The position numbers and the translations under genes are program-made. The notes under the pieces were generated by a model. It was given only the letters and a program-made list of their open reading frames with translations, was not told the DNA's origin and did not search any database. Source: G965204755 sp965243415 (lineage in GTDB: Bacteria; Acidobacteriota; Vicinamibacteria; Marinacidobacterales; Marinacidobacteraceae). Taken from it: a stretch of 64,000 nt of DNA. Below are positions 52,416 to 61,325 of this stretch, piece by piece. How positions within the stretch are numbered: the first letter of the stretch is position 1; the number at the start of each line of letters is the position of its first letter. The stretch covers positions 1,178,001 to 1,242,000 of the forward strand of contig OZ251549.1 of NCBI GenBank assembly GCA_965243415.1, in the 5' to 3' direction.

Positions 52416-54677
52416 CTATTCCTGATCTTCCTCGGAGGGGAACCGGGCTCGCCCTGGCCCGAGAACCTGAAGCACGGTCGTCTCGTCGAGCGCCTCGTTC
52501 TCCTTCGCATAGTCCAGGGGCAGGCGTCCACGGCTGCCCCAGGCGTTCCGGTCGGCTCCGGCGGCGAGAAGCGCGGCGATCACTGCCGGATCCTCAGTGG
52601 AGCGAGCGGCGTCGTGCAGGGGCGTGTCGCCGCTGTCGTTGCGAGCGTCGAGGTCGGCTCCCGAAGCCACCAAGGCCTCGATGACTCCCGGCCCGAACTT
52701 GCCGGAGGAGTGCTTGGCGACCTCGTGGAGCGGGGAGGCGCCGTCGTCGTTTCGGGCGTTGACCTCGGCTCCGGCGGCGACGAGGGCTCGGACCGCTGTC
52801 GCCACACCTTTTCCCGGAGAGTGCGCGGCGATGAGGTGCAGGGGGGTGTTGTCGGCATCGTCGCGCGCGTTGACCTTGGCGCCGGCGGCAAGGAGAGTGT
52901 CGATCACCAGCGCGCGTCCTTTGGTTGACGCGTTCCCGAATGCGAAGTGCAGAGGCGTGTGCGATCCCGAGAGGACGCCCTCCGTACGGGCGTTGACCTC
53001 GGCGCCGGCGGCGAGCAGGGCCTCGATTCGGCTCCCCGCGGTCTTTCCGCGCGTGTGCTCGGCCGCGAGATGCAGCGGCGTTCTGCCGTACTCGTCCCGG
53101 GCTCCGAGGTCGGCGCCGGCGGCGATGAGCAGGTCGACCACCCTCGGGGCGGTCCTACCGGTGGCCGCCACGGCGAAGTGGAGCGGCGTCATCTCATCGC
53201 CGAGAGATTTCGCTTTGGCGTCGAGGTCGGCGCCGGCGGCGACGAGGGCCTCGACGACCTGCGGCGCGGTCTTGCCGGAGTTCATGGCGGCGAGGTGCAG
53301 GGGCGTTCTGCCGTATTCGTCCCGGGCGTTGACCTCGGCTCCGGCGGCGAGGAGTTGGTCGACGACCTTCGATGCAGTCTTGCCGGAGGCCTCCACGGCG
53401 AGGTGAAGCGGCGTCTTCTCGTCGCCGCGAGACCCTGCTTTGGCGTTGAGGTCGGCGCCGGCGGCGATGAGGGAAGGGATCAGCATGGCCGCCGTCTCTT
53501 CGGACGCACGCTCGGCTGCAAGGTGCAGGGGCGTTCTGCCGTACTCGGTCCGGGCGTCGACCTCGGCTCCGGCGGCGACCAGGGAGTCGACCACCTTCGA
53601 CGCGACCTTGCCGGAGGTCTCGACAGCGAGGTGCAGCGGCGTCTTCCTCTCTTCTCTGTAGCCTCCTACCACCCTGGCATCGACATCGGCTCCGGCGGCG
53701 ATGAGGGAATCGACCACCCTCGGCGTGGTCTTGCCGGAGGTCTCGACAGCGAGGTGCAGCGGCGTCTTCTTCCTCTTCCCGAAGCGTTCCTTCACCCTGG
53801 CGTTGACATCGGCTCCGGCGGCGATGAGGGCGGCGACCACCTTCGACGCGATCTTGCCGGAGGTCTTGACGGCGAGGTGCAGCGGCGTCTTCCCCCGTTC
53901 TGCGTAGCCTTCCACCCTGGCGTTGACCTCGGCGCCGGCGGCGACGAGGGCGTTGATCAACTTCGGAGCGGCCTTGCCGGAGGTCTCGACGGCGAGTTGG
54001 AGCGGCGTCTTCTTTCCCGTGTAGCGACCTTTCACCCTGGCGTTGACCTCGGCGCCGGCAGCGATGAGGGCGGCGACCACTCTCGGCGCGGTCTTGCCGG
54101 GGGTCTCCATGGCGAGATGCAGCGGCGTTTTCTTGCCGAGGGGATTCTTTCCCCTGGCGTTGACATCGGCGCCGGCGGCGATGAGGGCGGCGATCACCTC
54201 TGAACTCTCCCTCGATCGAATCGCGTCATGCAATGGCGTGCCCCCGTGCCCGTCGCGGGTTTCGAGGTCGGCACCGGCGGCCACGAGGACTTCGATCTCC
54301 TTCGGCCCCGAGGCGGAGGCGCGCCCGGCGGCGAGGTGGAGCGGTGTCGCGCCCGAATCGGTGGAGGCGTTGACCTCGGCGCCGGCGGCGGCCAGTGCTT
54401 CCATCATCGCCGGCTCTCCGGCCCGGACCGCCTCGTGCAGCGGCGTCTCGCCCTGTTCGTTCCGGGCGTTCACCTCGGCGCCGGCAGCCACCAGAGTTTC
54501 GATGACGTGGGGCTGCCCACGGAAGAGGTGCGGAGCGTGATGCAGCGGCGTGTTCCCGTACCGGTCGCGGGAGCCGAGGTCGAGCCCGGCCATCTCGAGC
54601 GCCTGGACCAGGCGCCCTTCGCCCTGTCCGTCGTCGTTCGAGACGGACTTCGTGTGCTTCCTGGACTGCGTAGTCAT
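52416..54677 (-). CDS. Ankyrin-repeat protein with about 19 repeats
   Basis: A 753-residue protein made almost wholly of ankyrin repeats; nineteen TPLHLAA-type cores are countable, joined by the pattern VVAALIAAGADVNAR. Repeats in the middle share GKxAxKV between units and lengths of 36-42 residues, so they arose by recent tandem duplication of about 120-base units. No signal peptide or enzyme domain is seen, so it is probably a cytoplasmic protein-binding scaffold. Eukaryote-like interaction roles are possible in host-associated bacteria, but there is no evidence here. Confidence 0.9.
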   Translation of the reverse strand: MTTQSRKHTKSVSNDDGQGEGRLVQALEMAGLDLGSRDRYGNTPLHHAPHLFRGQPHVIETLVAAGAEVNARNEQGETPLHEAVRAGEPAMMEALAAAGAEVNASTDSGATPLHLAAGRASASGPKEIEVLVAAGADLETRDGHGGTPLHDAIRSRESSEVIAALIAAGADVNARGKNPLGKKTPLHLAMETPGKTAPRVVAALIAAGAEVNARVKGRYTGKKTPLQLAVETSGKAAPKLINALVAAGAEVNARVEGYAERGKTPLHLAVKTSGKIASKVVAALIAAGADVNARVKERFGKRKKTPLHLAVETSGKTTPRVVDSLIAAGADVDARVVGGYREERKTPLHLAVETSGKVASKVVDSLVAAGAEVDARTEYGRTPLHLAAERASEETAAMLIPSLIAAGADLNAKAGSRGDEKTPLHLAVEASGKTASKVVDQLLAAGAEVNARDEYGRTPLHLAAMNSGKTAPQVVEALVAAGADLDAKAKSLGDEMTPLHFAVAATGRTAPRVVDLLIAAGADLGARDEYGRTPLHLAAEHTRGKTAGSRIEALLAAGAEVNARTEGVLSGSHTPLHFAFGNASTKGRALVIDTLLAAGAKVNARDDADNTPLHLIAAHSPGKGVATAVRALVAAGAEVNARNDDGASPLHEVAKHSSGKFGPGVIEALVASGADLDARNDSGDTPLHDAARSTEDPAVIAALLAAGADRNAWGSRGRLPLDYAKENEALDETTVLQVLGPGRARFPSEEDQE

Positions 54678-55000
54678 GAATCACTCCTGTCGGCAGGCCT
54701 ATCGGTCCGGCGGATGCCGGGGAGGCGGAATCGGCGGGGCGGGCCGGGGGCCCGATGCCTTGTTGCGTTCGTCGAATTGGTAGCGGGAAGGCGCGTCAGA
54801 ATCGGTCGCGGACGGCGGCCGGGGATCACGGCGACTGCTTCCGAATCCGAAGGCGGTCGAACCTGGCGGCCCTCGTCCTCGGGGCGGGCGGCGGAATCGG
54901 CGCCGACGGGAGCGGCGCGGGCCTCCGCGTTCGGGGCGCCGCGGGTTGCGCCGAACCTCGGCGTCGTTTATCGTTGCATTTCGTCGTAAAACAGAACGAT
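54678..55000. promoter_or_regulatory. Divergent intergenic region with inverted repeat at 54971-55009
   Basis: No gene is seen. Next to the 55001 start, TCGTTGCAT (54971-54979) and ATGCAACGA (55001-55009) form a perfect 9-base inverted repeat with a 21-base spacer; the second arm covers the start codon. TAAAAC at 54987-54992 is a candidate -10 box. This could be an autoregulatory operator. Confidence 0.5.
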
Positions 55001-56170
55001 ATGCAACGAAATATTCTCCGCGCCGCTCGACTGTCGACGGTGACGCAGGCCCTCTCGGAGAGTCCGGCGGTCGCCATCCTCGGCGCGCGGCAGGTCGGGA
55101 AGACGACCCTCGCGCGCGAGGTCGCGGCCGGCCGGGGCGGACCCACGACCGTCTTCGACCTGGAGCGGGCGGCGGCGCGGGAAGCGCTGTCCCGGACGCC
55201 GGAACGGGTGCTCGGGGCGCAGGAGGGGTTGGTCGTGATCGACGAGATCCAGCGCCTGCCGGCCCTCTTCGAGGTGTTGCGTCCGCTGTGCGACGCCCCG
55301 GATCGGCGCGCCGGGTTCCTGATCCTGGGGAGCGCGTCCCCGACCCTGGCGCGCGGCGTCTCGGAAACGCTGGCCGGGCGCGTCCTCTTCGTGGACCTCG
55401 GCGGTTTCTCCCTGGAGGAGGTCGGAGCGCGCCATCTGGACCGCCTCTGGCTGCGCGGCGGATTTCCGCCGGCGTTCCTGGCGCCCGGCGACGAGGCGTG
55501 GTCCCGCTGGATGCGTTCGTTCAACCGCACCTTCCTCGAGCGCGACCTTCCGCTCCTGGACGGGCGAGCGCCTTCGGAGACCGTCGGGAGACTGTGGCGG
55601 ATGCTGGCCCACTTCCACGGGCAGACCTGGAACGCCGCCGAGTTGGCCCGCTCCCTGGACGCCCGTCCGAACGCGGTGAACCGCTGTCGCGACCTGCTGG
55701 CCGGCGCTCTCATGATCCGGGTCCTCCGACCGTGGTTCCAGAACCTCGGCAAGCGCCTCGTCAAATCTCCGAAGGTGTACCTGCGTGACAGCGGCGTCCT
55801 GCATCACCTGCTGGACATCGAAGACCGAGGGAGCCTCCCGCTCCATCCGCGCTACGGGGCGAGTTGGGAAGGGTTCGCGCTGGAGCAGACGCTCCTGGCC
55901 CACGGCGAGCGGAACGCCTGGTTCTACCGGACCCAGCGCGGCGCAGAACTCGACCTGCTCCTGTTTCGCCGGGGACGGCGTTGGGGTTTCGAATTCGAGT
56001 GCACCGATGCGCCGCGGACGACGAAGTCCATGCGGACGGTCCTGGCGGACCTGGGACTCGAACGGCTGTTCGCCGTCTATCCCGGCGAAGCGGAGTATCC
56101 GCTCGACGACCGGATCACCGCCCTCCCCCTCACCCGCATCGCGGGCCTCGATCTCCGTCCGGAGAGTTGA
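55001..56170 (+). CDS. DUF4143-type AAA ATPase
   Basis: A 389-residue P-loop ATPase. Walker A is LGARQVGKTTLAREV (27-41), Walker B is LVVIDEIQRLP (about 78-88), and the C-terminal DUF4143 nuclease-like part has GASWEGFALEQ and GAELDLLL (aspartate-containing DxD-like site). Such proteins are widespread, often on mobile or accessory segments, and their role is unresolved; some behave as toxin-antitoxin or defence components. ATG 55001 lies inside the inverted repeat described upstream. Confidence 0.87.
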   Translation: MQRNILRAARLSTVTQALSESPAVAILGARQVGKTTLAREVAAGRGGPTTVFDLERAAAREALSRTPERVLGAQEGLVVIDEIQRLPALFEVLRPLCDAPDRRAGFLILGSASPTLARGVSETLAGRVLFVDLGGFSLEEVGARHLDRLWLRGGFPPAFLAPGDEAWSRWMRSFNRTFLERDLPLLDGRAPSETVGRLWRMLAHFHGQTWNAAELARSLDARPNAVNRCRDLLAGALMIRVLRPWFQNLGKRLVKSPKVYLRDSGVLHHLLDIEDRGSLPLHPRYGASWEGFALEQTLLAHGERNAWFYRTQRGAELDLLLFRRGRRWGFEFECTDAPRTTKSMRTVLADLGLERLFAVYPGEAEYPLDDRITALPLTRIAGLDLRPES

Positions 56171-56356
56171 CGAGGCAGCGCTCCGCTACGGCCGCCGTAC
56201 CGGAACGAAGGACGTTCCGGCTTCCCGGGCGCGATCGCGGCGGCGCCGGCGATGGCCCGGGGCAGCCGCGGTCTCCCGGTGTTCGAACCGCCGCTCCGCT
56301 TCGGGGCGCGGCGCCGGCGGGGTGGGTCGGGCGGTAAGGGCGTCGGGCGGAGACGG

Positions 56357-59300
56357 TCAGGCGCCCGCCGCGGCGCGTCCGGCGCAGTCGCAGGTCGGAG
56401 CGGGCGGACGCTCGAACCCGGTTTCCGGCGCGGGCGTCGGAGTGAAACCGATGGCGCCCGCTTTCCGCCCGGCGCGCCTGGCGCGGGACTCCCCGGCGAG
56501 TTCCCCGCAGATCCACGAGGGGTCGGCCAGAGTGCCGAGAACCTCGGCGCGCTCCCGGACGCCGGCGAAGTCCGCCGGGGTGAGGCCGGTCAGCGCCAAG
56601 GCTTCCGGCGGCGCTTCGGCCGCGAAGAAGAGCCGGAAGGCGCGGGCGATCCGCGGCCGGTCGAGGGGTCGGAACGCGGCGCGGAAGAGGAAGCGCCGCG
56701 AAGCCGCCGGGTCGAGCCGGTCCGCCAGGTTCGTCGTGCAGGCGAACGGGAGCGGGTGGCGCTCCATCTGGCCCAGCAACTCGTTGACCCGGCTCACCTC
56801 CCAGTTGCGGTGGGCGCCCCGGCGGTCGGCCAGCAGCGAGTCCGCCTCGTCGAACACCAGGATCGCCCCGGTGTCCCGCGCCTCGGCGAAGGCCCCGGCG
56901 AGGTTCTTCTCGGTGTCGCCTACCCAGGCGCTCAGGAGGTCCGAGGCCCGGCGGACGAGGAGTTCCCGCTCCCAGCGGTCGGCGAGATGCCGGACGAAGG
57001 CGGTCTTGCCGGTGCCCGGCGGGCCCGAGAAGAGGAGTCCCATGCGGCGGGGGCCGCAGGAAGTGATGCGGTCGGCCAGTTCGAGGAGGTCCCGGTCGGC
57101 GCGGAGCAGGGCCGGGTCGTAGAGGCGCGGCGGCGCTTCGTCGGCGGGGACGAGTCCGCGGCGCAGGCGGCGCTTCCGGGCCACCGCCCGGCGCACGGCG
57201 TCCGCCCGGGCGCTCCCGGCGTCCGGGGAAGACGGCTCTCCGTCCGGGGCGGCGGCGGTCCCGGCGTCGGCGGCGAGGGCCACCTGGCGCGGGGTCACAT
57301 CCGTCATCCGGGAGAACTCCCCGGCCAGCGCGGCGCCGGCCTCCTCGGGCAGGCCGCGCCCCGAGAGGATGTCCCGGTACACCTCTTCCTGCGCCGCCGG
57401 CGGAACCCGGCGGAACTCGAGGGCGTGGAGGATCCGGTCGATGAAGAACGGCTGGTGGCCCCGGTAGAAGTCGGTGGCGTTGCAGGTCCAGAGGATCGGC
57501 GTCCGGTTCTCTTCGAGGAGCCGGTTCAGCCACTGTTTCGGGATGTCGGGAAGGTCCTCCATCTCGTCGAAGAGGATCACCGCCCCCGGCTCGTCGGCGA
57601 GCGATTCGAGGGCGTAGTCCAGACAGGCCCAACGGCTGGGTGCCTCCCGGGCCTCGGGGCCGAGTTCCCGGCGGCCGATGTCGTAGAGGCGGGCGCCGAC
57701 CTCGCCGCAGAGGGTGCGGGCGAACTCGGTCTTCCCGGTTCCCGGCGGTCCGTAGAAGAGCAGGTTGACGCCCGGCTTCCGGTCGTTCGTTTCCTCCGCC
57801 GGGCCGCGGCCCAGGGCGGCGGCCAGCGAGGCGCGGACATCCTCCGCGTCCCGGCCGAGGTGGGCGAAGGCCGACCAGGGCAGGCGCGCCGCCACCGGGG
57901 CGCCGAGGCGGGGGATCTTCCGGCTGCCGGAGATGGCCCGTTCGAGGCGCTCGGCGTGGCGGAAGAGCGCCTCGGAGCCGCCGCCGCCGAGCCGGGTGGC
58001 GCGGATGGCCTGCTCCACCAGCCCGGGAGCCGCTTCGAGTTCGTCGGAGAGCCGGGAGGCGAGGGCGCCTTCGTCTTCCACCCCCGGAAGCGCCGCTTCG
58101 GCCAGCATCCGGCGATGGATCGTCGCCCGGCGCCGCGGGCTGTGGGCGGCGAAGCGCAGGATCACGGTGAACCGGCGCAGCACCGCTTCGTCGAGGCGGT
58201 CGATGCGGTTCGCCGTGTAGATGGTCGGGACCGGGTTGTCCTCGAGGAGGCGGAGGCGGTCGAGGCGCAGGTCCGAGTCCCTCTTCGAGTCCGAGTCGAA
58301 CCGGAAGAGGTCTTCCATCTCGTCGCAGAGGACGGCCGTCGCCCGGTCCTGCCGGAACAGCGCCTGGGCCATCCGCAACTCTTCCGGGCGGCCGCGATGC
58401 GTCCCGCCGCGGTCCGGTTCCCCGACGGCGTAGAGGTCGCCGCCGGCCGCGGCCGCCAGGGTCTTGGCGAACTCGGTCTTGCCGGTCCCCGCGCGGCCGT
58501 GGAACAGGAGGTTCACTCCCGGCGCCGGGTCGCGGAAGGCGGCGGACAGCAGGGACACCGCTTCGTCCCGGTTTTCGAGGTGGTCGAAGTGGCCGAGGTC
58601 GAGCCGGGGGGCCGCCGGCCGCCGGAGCAGCCGCTCGACGAGTTCTTCTTCGTTCTCGACCGGCGGATTCCATACGGATTCGACTTCGAGGAATCGTCCG
58701 AGTTCCCCGTCGTGCCGCATCTGGTCGCGGTCGGCGATGCCCGCTTCGACCATCGCGTCCATGGCCCGGCAGGCCGCGTTCCGCGAGGTTCCGAGCAGGA
58801 TCGCGGTCGCCGCCACCGCGTCCTTCTCGACTTCGTTCACCTCGTCCCAGAGGTTGCGGATCGTTCGGGAGAGGTCGCAGTGGTGGGCGAGACCGATCAC
58901 CGGCGCCGCTTCCGGCCCGAGTCCCAGTCGTTGGGCGAGCAGGCGGGAGGCGCGGAGGCTCGGGCTCTCCGGCCGGCCGCCGGCGAGGCGGTTGGGTCCG
59001 GCGGCGCCGAGGGCTTCCTCCACCTGGTTCAGGAAGAGCCGCTCGACGCCCCGGCCCCGCCCGGGACGCGTCCCGTGGCCGCCCCGCGACCCGCCCCGGT
59101 GGCGGTGGTGGCGGCGGCGGCGGTCCGCCGGCCGGCGGGGGCGCCGCCGGAAGAGTCCGAAGGAGCGCGGCGCTTCGGTCTGTCGTTCGAGTTCGTCGTC
59201 CGTCTCCTCGGTCTCCGCCCGAAAAGGGTCTTCCAGGCCGGAGAGCCCGGATACCTCGAACTCCTCCAACTCTTCCCGGTTGTAGAAGATCCACTCCAGG

Positions 59301-59389
59301 ACCTTGCGACGGAGGCGCCGATCGTCCCGGGCGGCGCGGATGGCGTTTCGGAGGTAGCTGCGGGCGGCGGCGCAGTCGTGTGCGTGCAT
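56357..59389 (-). CDS. Protein with three tandem AAA+ ATPase modules
   Basis: A 1010-residue protein. Three Walker A motifs are visible, HGRAGTGKT (297-305), YGPPGTGKT (546-554) and SGPPGTGKT (788-796), each with a Walker B: LCDEMEDLF, LFDEMEDLP and VFDEADSLL. An N-terminal region of about 260 residues has a very basic stretch (RRRPRRPADRRRRHHRHRG). The first two modules resemble each other more than the third, suggesting an internal duplication. It probably forms a ring ATPase for remodelling proteins or DNA. GGA 8 bases before ATG is a possible ribosome site. No partner gene identifies the target. Confidence 0.88.
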   Translation of the reverse strand: MHAHDCAAARSYLRNAIRAARDDRRLRRKVLEWIFYNREELEEFEVSGLSGLEDPFRAETEETDDELERQTEAPRSFGLFRRRPRRPADRRRRHHRHRGGSRGGHGTRPGRGRGVERLFLNQVEEALGAAGPNRLAGGRPESPSLRASRLLAQRLGLGPEAAPVIGLAHHCDLSRTIRNLWDEVNEVEKDAVAATAILLGTSRNAACRAMDAMVEAGIADRDQMRHDGELGRFLEVESVWNPPVENEEELVERLLRRPAAPRLDLGHFDHLENRDEAVSLLSAAFRDPAPGVNLLFHGRAGTGKTEFAKTLAAAAGGDLYAVGEPDRGGTHRGRPEELRMAQALFRQDRATAVLCDEMEDLFRFDSDSKRDSDLRLDRLRLLEDNPVPTIYTANRIDRLDEAVLRRFTVILRFAAHSPRRRATIHRRMLAEAALPGVEDEGALASRLSDELEAAPGLVEQAIRATRLGGGGSEALFRHAERLERAISGSRKIPRLGAPVAARLPWSAFAHLGRDAEDVRASLAAALGRGPAEETNDRKPGVNLLFYGPPGTGKTEFARTLCGEVGARLYDIGRRELGPEAREAPSRWACLDYALESLADEPGAVILFDEMEDLPDIPKQWLNRLLEENRTPILWTCNATDFYRGHQPFFIDRILHALEFRRVPPAAQEEVYRDILSGRGLPEEAGAALAGEFSRMTDVTPRQVALAADAGTAAAPDGEPSSPDAGSARADAVRRAVARKRRLRRGLVPADEAPPRLYDPALLRADRDLLELADRITSCGPRRMGLLFSGPPGTGKTAFVRHLADRWERELLVRRASDLLSAWVGDTEKNLAGAFAEARDTGAILVFDEADSLLADRRGAHRNWEVSRVNELLGQMERHPLPFACTTNLADRLDPAASRRFLFRAAFRPLDRPRIARAFRLFFAAEAPPEALALTGLTPADFAGVRERAEVLGTLADPSWICGELAGESRARRAGRKAGAIGFTPTPAPETGFERPPAPTCDCAGRAAAGA

Positions 59390-59768
59390 GGCTCTATTCC
59401 AAATCCTTTCGTTTCGGAGCGGGTTTTCTTGCGGTGAACGACGGCTGAGCGACTGTGAGCCCCTGCTCGCCGCCGGTATTTCCTGCCGGTTTTCCTGTCT
59501 GCGTCCCTCGTCGTCGATCGAGGGCTGACGTTTACCCCACGGGCGCCTTCATCGTGTTCCCGTGTCGGCAACGGTCGTGGTGGTGGAGGCGGCCTCCCGA
59601 AATCGGTCCGGTTCCTCCGCCGGGAGGGCCCGGGGCCGGGCGGGAACCCCGCGGGGAGGGCGTCGAGGAGCCGGCGGGGGGCGGATCCCTACGGGACGCG
59701 GTCGTTCGTGGGCACGGCGCGATTCCACCGCGGCGGGTCGCTTCCAGTGGGCGCATTCCCCCGACGCG

Positions 59769-59833
59769 GCGATCTCTTCAACGGGCTCTTCAACGGACTC
59801 TTCACCGGGCTCTTCACCGGGCTCTTCACCGGG
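59769..59833. repeat. 12-base tandem repeat, about four copies
   Basis: Units of the type CCGGGCTCTTCA occur four to five times in a row, with small changes. They lie in non-coding sequence and read as GLFT repeats on the plus strand or EEPG on the minus strand. Confidence 0.85.
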
Positions 59834-60040
59834 AGGTCGTCCCGGGAGGCTCTTCCGCGCCCGGGAGCGTCTTCGGGGGCCGGAAGCGCCGGGCCGGGGT
59901 CTCGATCGCGTCATTGGGGTTCTCCGCTCCAGGAATGCGGGAACCCTACGCCGCCGGTGCGACAGGAACCGTCGCACCTCGGGGCGCGTCCCGGCTCGTA
60001 CCCGCGGAGCCCGGGCCGGTGGGTCGAACGGGGGGCGGCG

Positions 60041-60224
60041 CTACCCGGCGCGAGCGGATGGCGGAGGATGGGGACCGCGTCGTTCCGGAAGTGAACCCGC
60101 ACTGCCGCCACTTCGGCGGGCGCGGCCATGGGCGGCCTCGGATCTCGTCCTGCGCCTCGATACCGCGCGCCGCCCGGTCGAGTGGCGTAGCCGAACCCGT
60201 CGCGGCCGCCTTCGCCGGCGTCCG
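60041..60224 (-). pseudogene. Decayed duplicate of the cyclophilin gene 3' end
   Basis: Bases 60041-60224 align with 60348-60530 in the neighbouring peptidyl-prolyl isomerase: the same CTACCCGGCGCG start (reverse of the stop region), GGGACCG.GTCGTTC, GTGGCGTAGCCG and CCGCCTTCGCCGG blocks, with many substitutions and gaps between. Only the last 60 or so codons are represented. It is a dead partial tandem duplication. Confidence 0.75.
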
Positions 60225-60347
60225 GTTCCGCGGCGGGGGACTGCAGATCGTCGTCGTCCCTCGGACGCGGTTCCGGCTCGCCTCCGGTCTCTTTCCGGAC
60301 GTGCCCGCGCCCCGGCGGAACCGGCGGATACGAAGCGGGAGGCGGTG

Positions 60348-61052
60348 CTACCCGGCGCGGCGGAGGCGGAGGATCGGGACCGGGTCGTTCAGGATCTGAC
60401 CCTGCACTACTTCCACTTCGGTCGGCGCGTCCGTCGGCAGCAGGCGAATCGCGTCCAGCACCTCGAGGCCGCGCACCACCCGGCCGAAGGTGGCGTAGCC
60501 GTGGCCGTCCCGGTCGGGCCCGCCTTCGCCGGTGTTCAGCACCCGGCTGTCGCCCAAATTGAAGAAGAACTCCGAGTTGGCGGTTCCCGGGTCGCGGCGG
60601 GCGTAGGCCAGGACGCCGCGCTCGTTCCGGATCCCGGTGTCGTCGGTCGTCTCGTGGGCGATCGGCGGGAACGGGGGCTCCGCCTCGGCGCCGCCCTCGT
60701 CCCCGGTGAGCATCGGCAGCCGGCGCAACCCGCCCTGGACGATGTCGAAGGCGGCCCCGGCTTCGGTGCGGGTGGCGCGGTAGAAGGTGGCGCCGGCGTA
60801 GTGGCCGCCGTCCACATACCGGAGGAACTGGGCCACCGAGATCGGGGCGCGGTCCGGGTAGAGGGCCACCTCGATCTCGCCGCCGGCGGTCTCGAAGACC
60901 ACCCGCACGGTGCGCTCTTCGGCTTGCGGGCGCCGTTCGGCTTCGGGAGCGGGCGGCGACTCGCCGGCGCAGGCTCCGGCGGCCGTCGCGGCGGCGCCCG
61001 CAGCGACGAGGAAGAGGAACGGGAGGAGGCGGTGACGCGACGGGGCGAACAT
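60348..61052 (-). CDS. Cyclophilin-type peptidyl-prolyl isomerase, lipoprotein
   Basis: A 234-residue protein with lipobox ATAAGACAG (cysteine about 28), then a cyclophilin domain (VFETAGGEIEVALYPDRAPI, GHYAGATFYRATR, NSEFFFNL, YATFGRVVRGLEVLDAI). The catalytic region is shorter than in classical cyclophilins, as in periplasmic bacterial forms. It catalyses proline isomerisation during envelope protein folding. A TACCCT box precedes the ATG at 61052. A decayed partial duplicate follows its 3' end. Confidence 0.9.
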   Translation of the reverse strand: MFAPSRHRLLPFLFLVAAGAAATAAGACAGESPPAPEAERRPQAEERTVRVVFETAGGEIEVALYPDRAPISVAQFLRYVDGGHYAGATFYRATRTEAGAAFDIVQGGLRRLPMLTGDEGGAEAEPPFPPIAHETTDDTGIRNERGVLAYARRDPGTANSEFFFNLGDSRVLNTGEGGPDRDGHGYATFGRVVRGLEVLDAIRLLPTDAPTEVEVVQGQILNDPVPILRLRRAG

Positions 61053-61325
61053 GGCTTCAAGGGTAGCCGGCGCCGGTGCGTACCATCCGCGCCGCCGGCG
61101 ACACGCGGTCGGATCGGTCCGGCGAGGAACCCCGCGCCGCCGGCCTCGTTCTGCGGGGCAGGCGACCCGGCGCTGTCCCGTACGGGGCCGCCACGCGATC
61201 CTCGCGCTCTGGCCGGCGACCCTTCGCGCAGCGCTCGTCGCACCGGCCCCGGAGCGCTCCCCGAATCCGACCCCGGAGACCCTTCCTCGCTCCCCGACGC
61301 TCCGCCTCTCCCGCTCCCCTTCCCG

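Larger units (their letters stand above)
59390..60347. other. 0.96 kb region without intact genes
   Basis: It contains the promoter side of the AAA+ gene (AT-richer 59400-59440), a 12-base tandem repeat near 59769-59833, and a decayed copy of the cyclophilin gene end at 60041-60224. Open frames here have no family resemblance. Confidence 0.6.
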
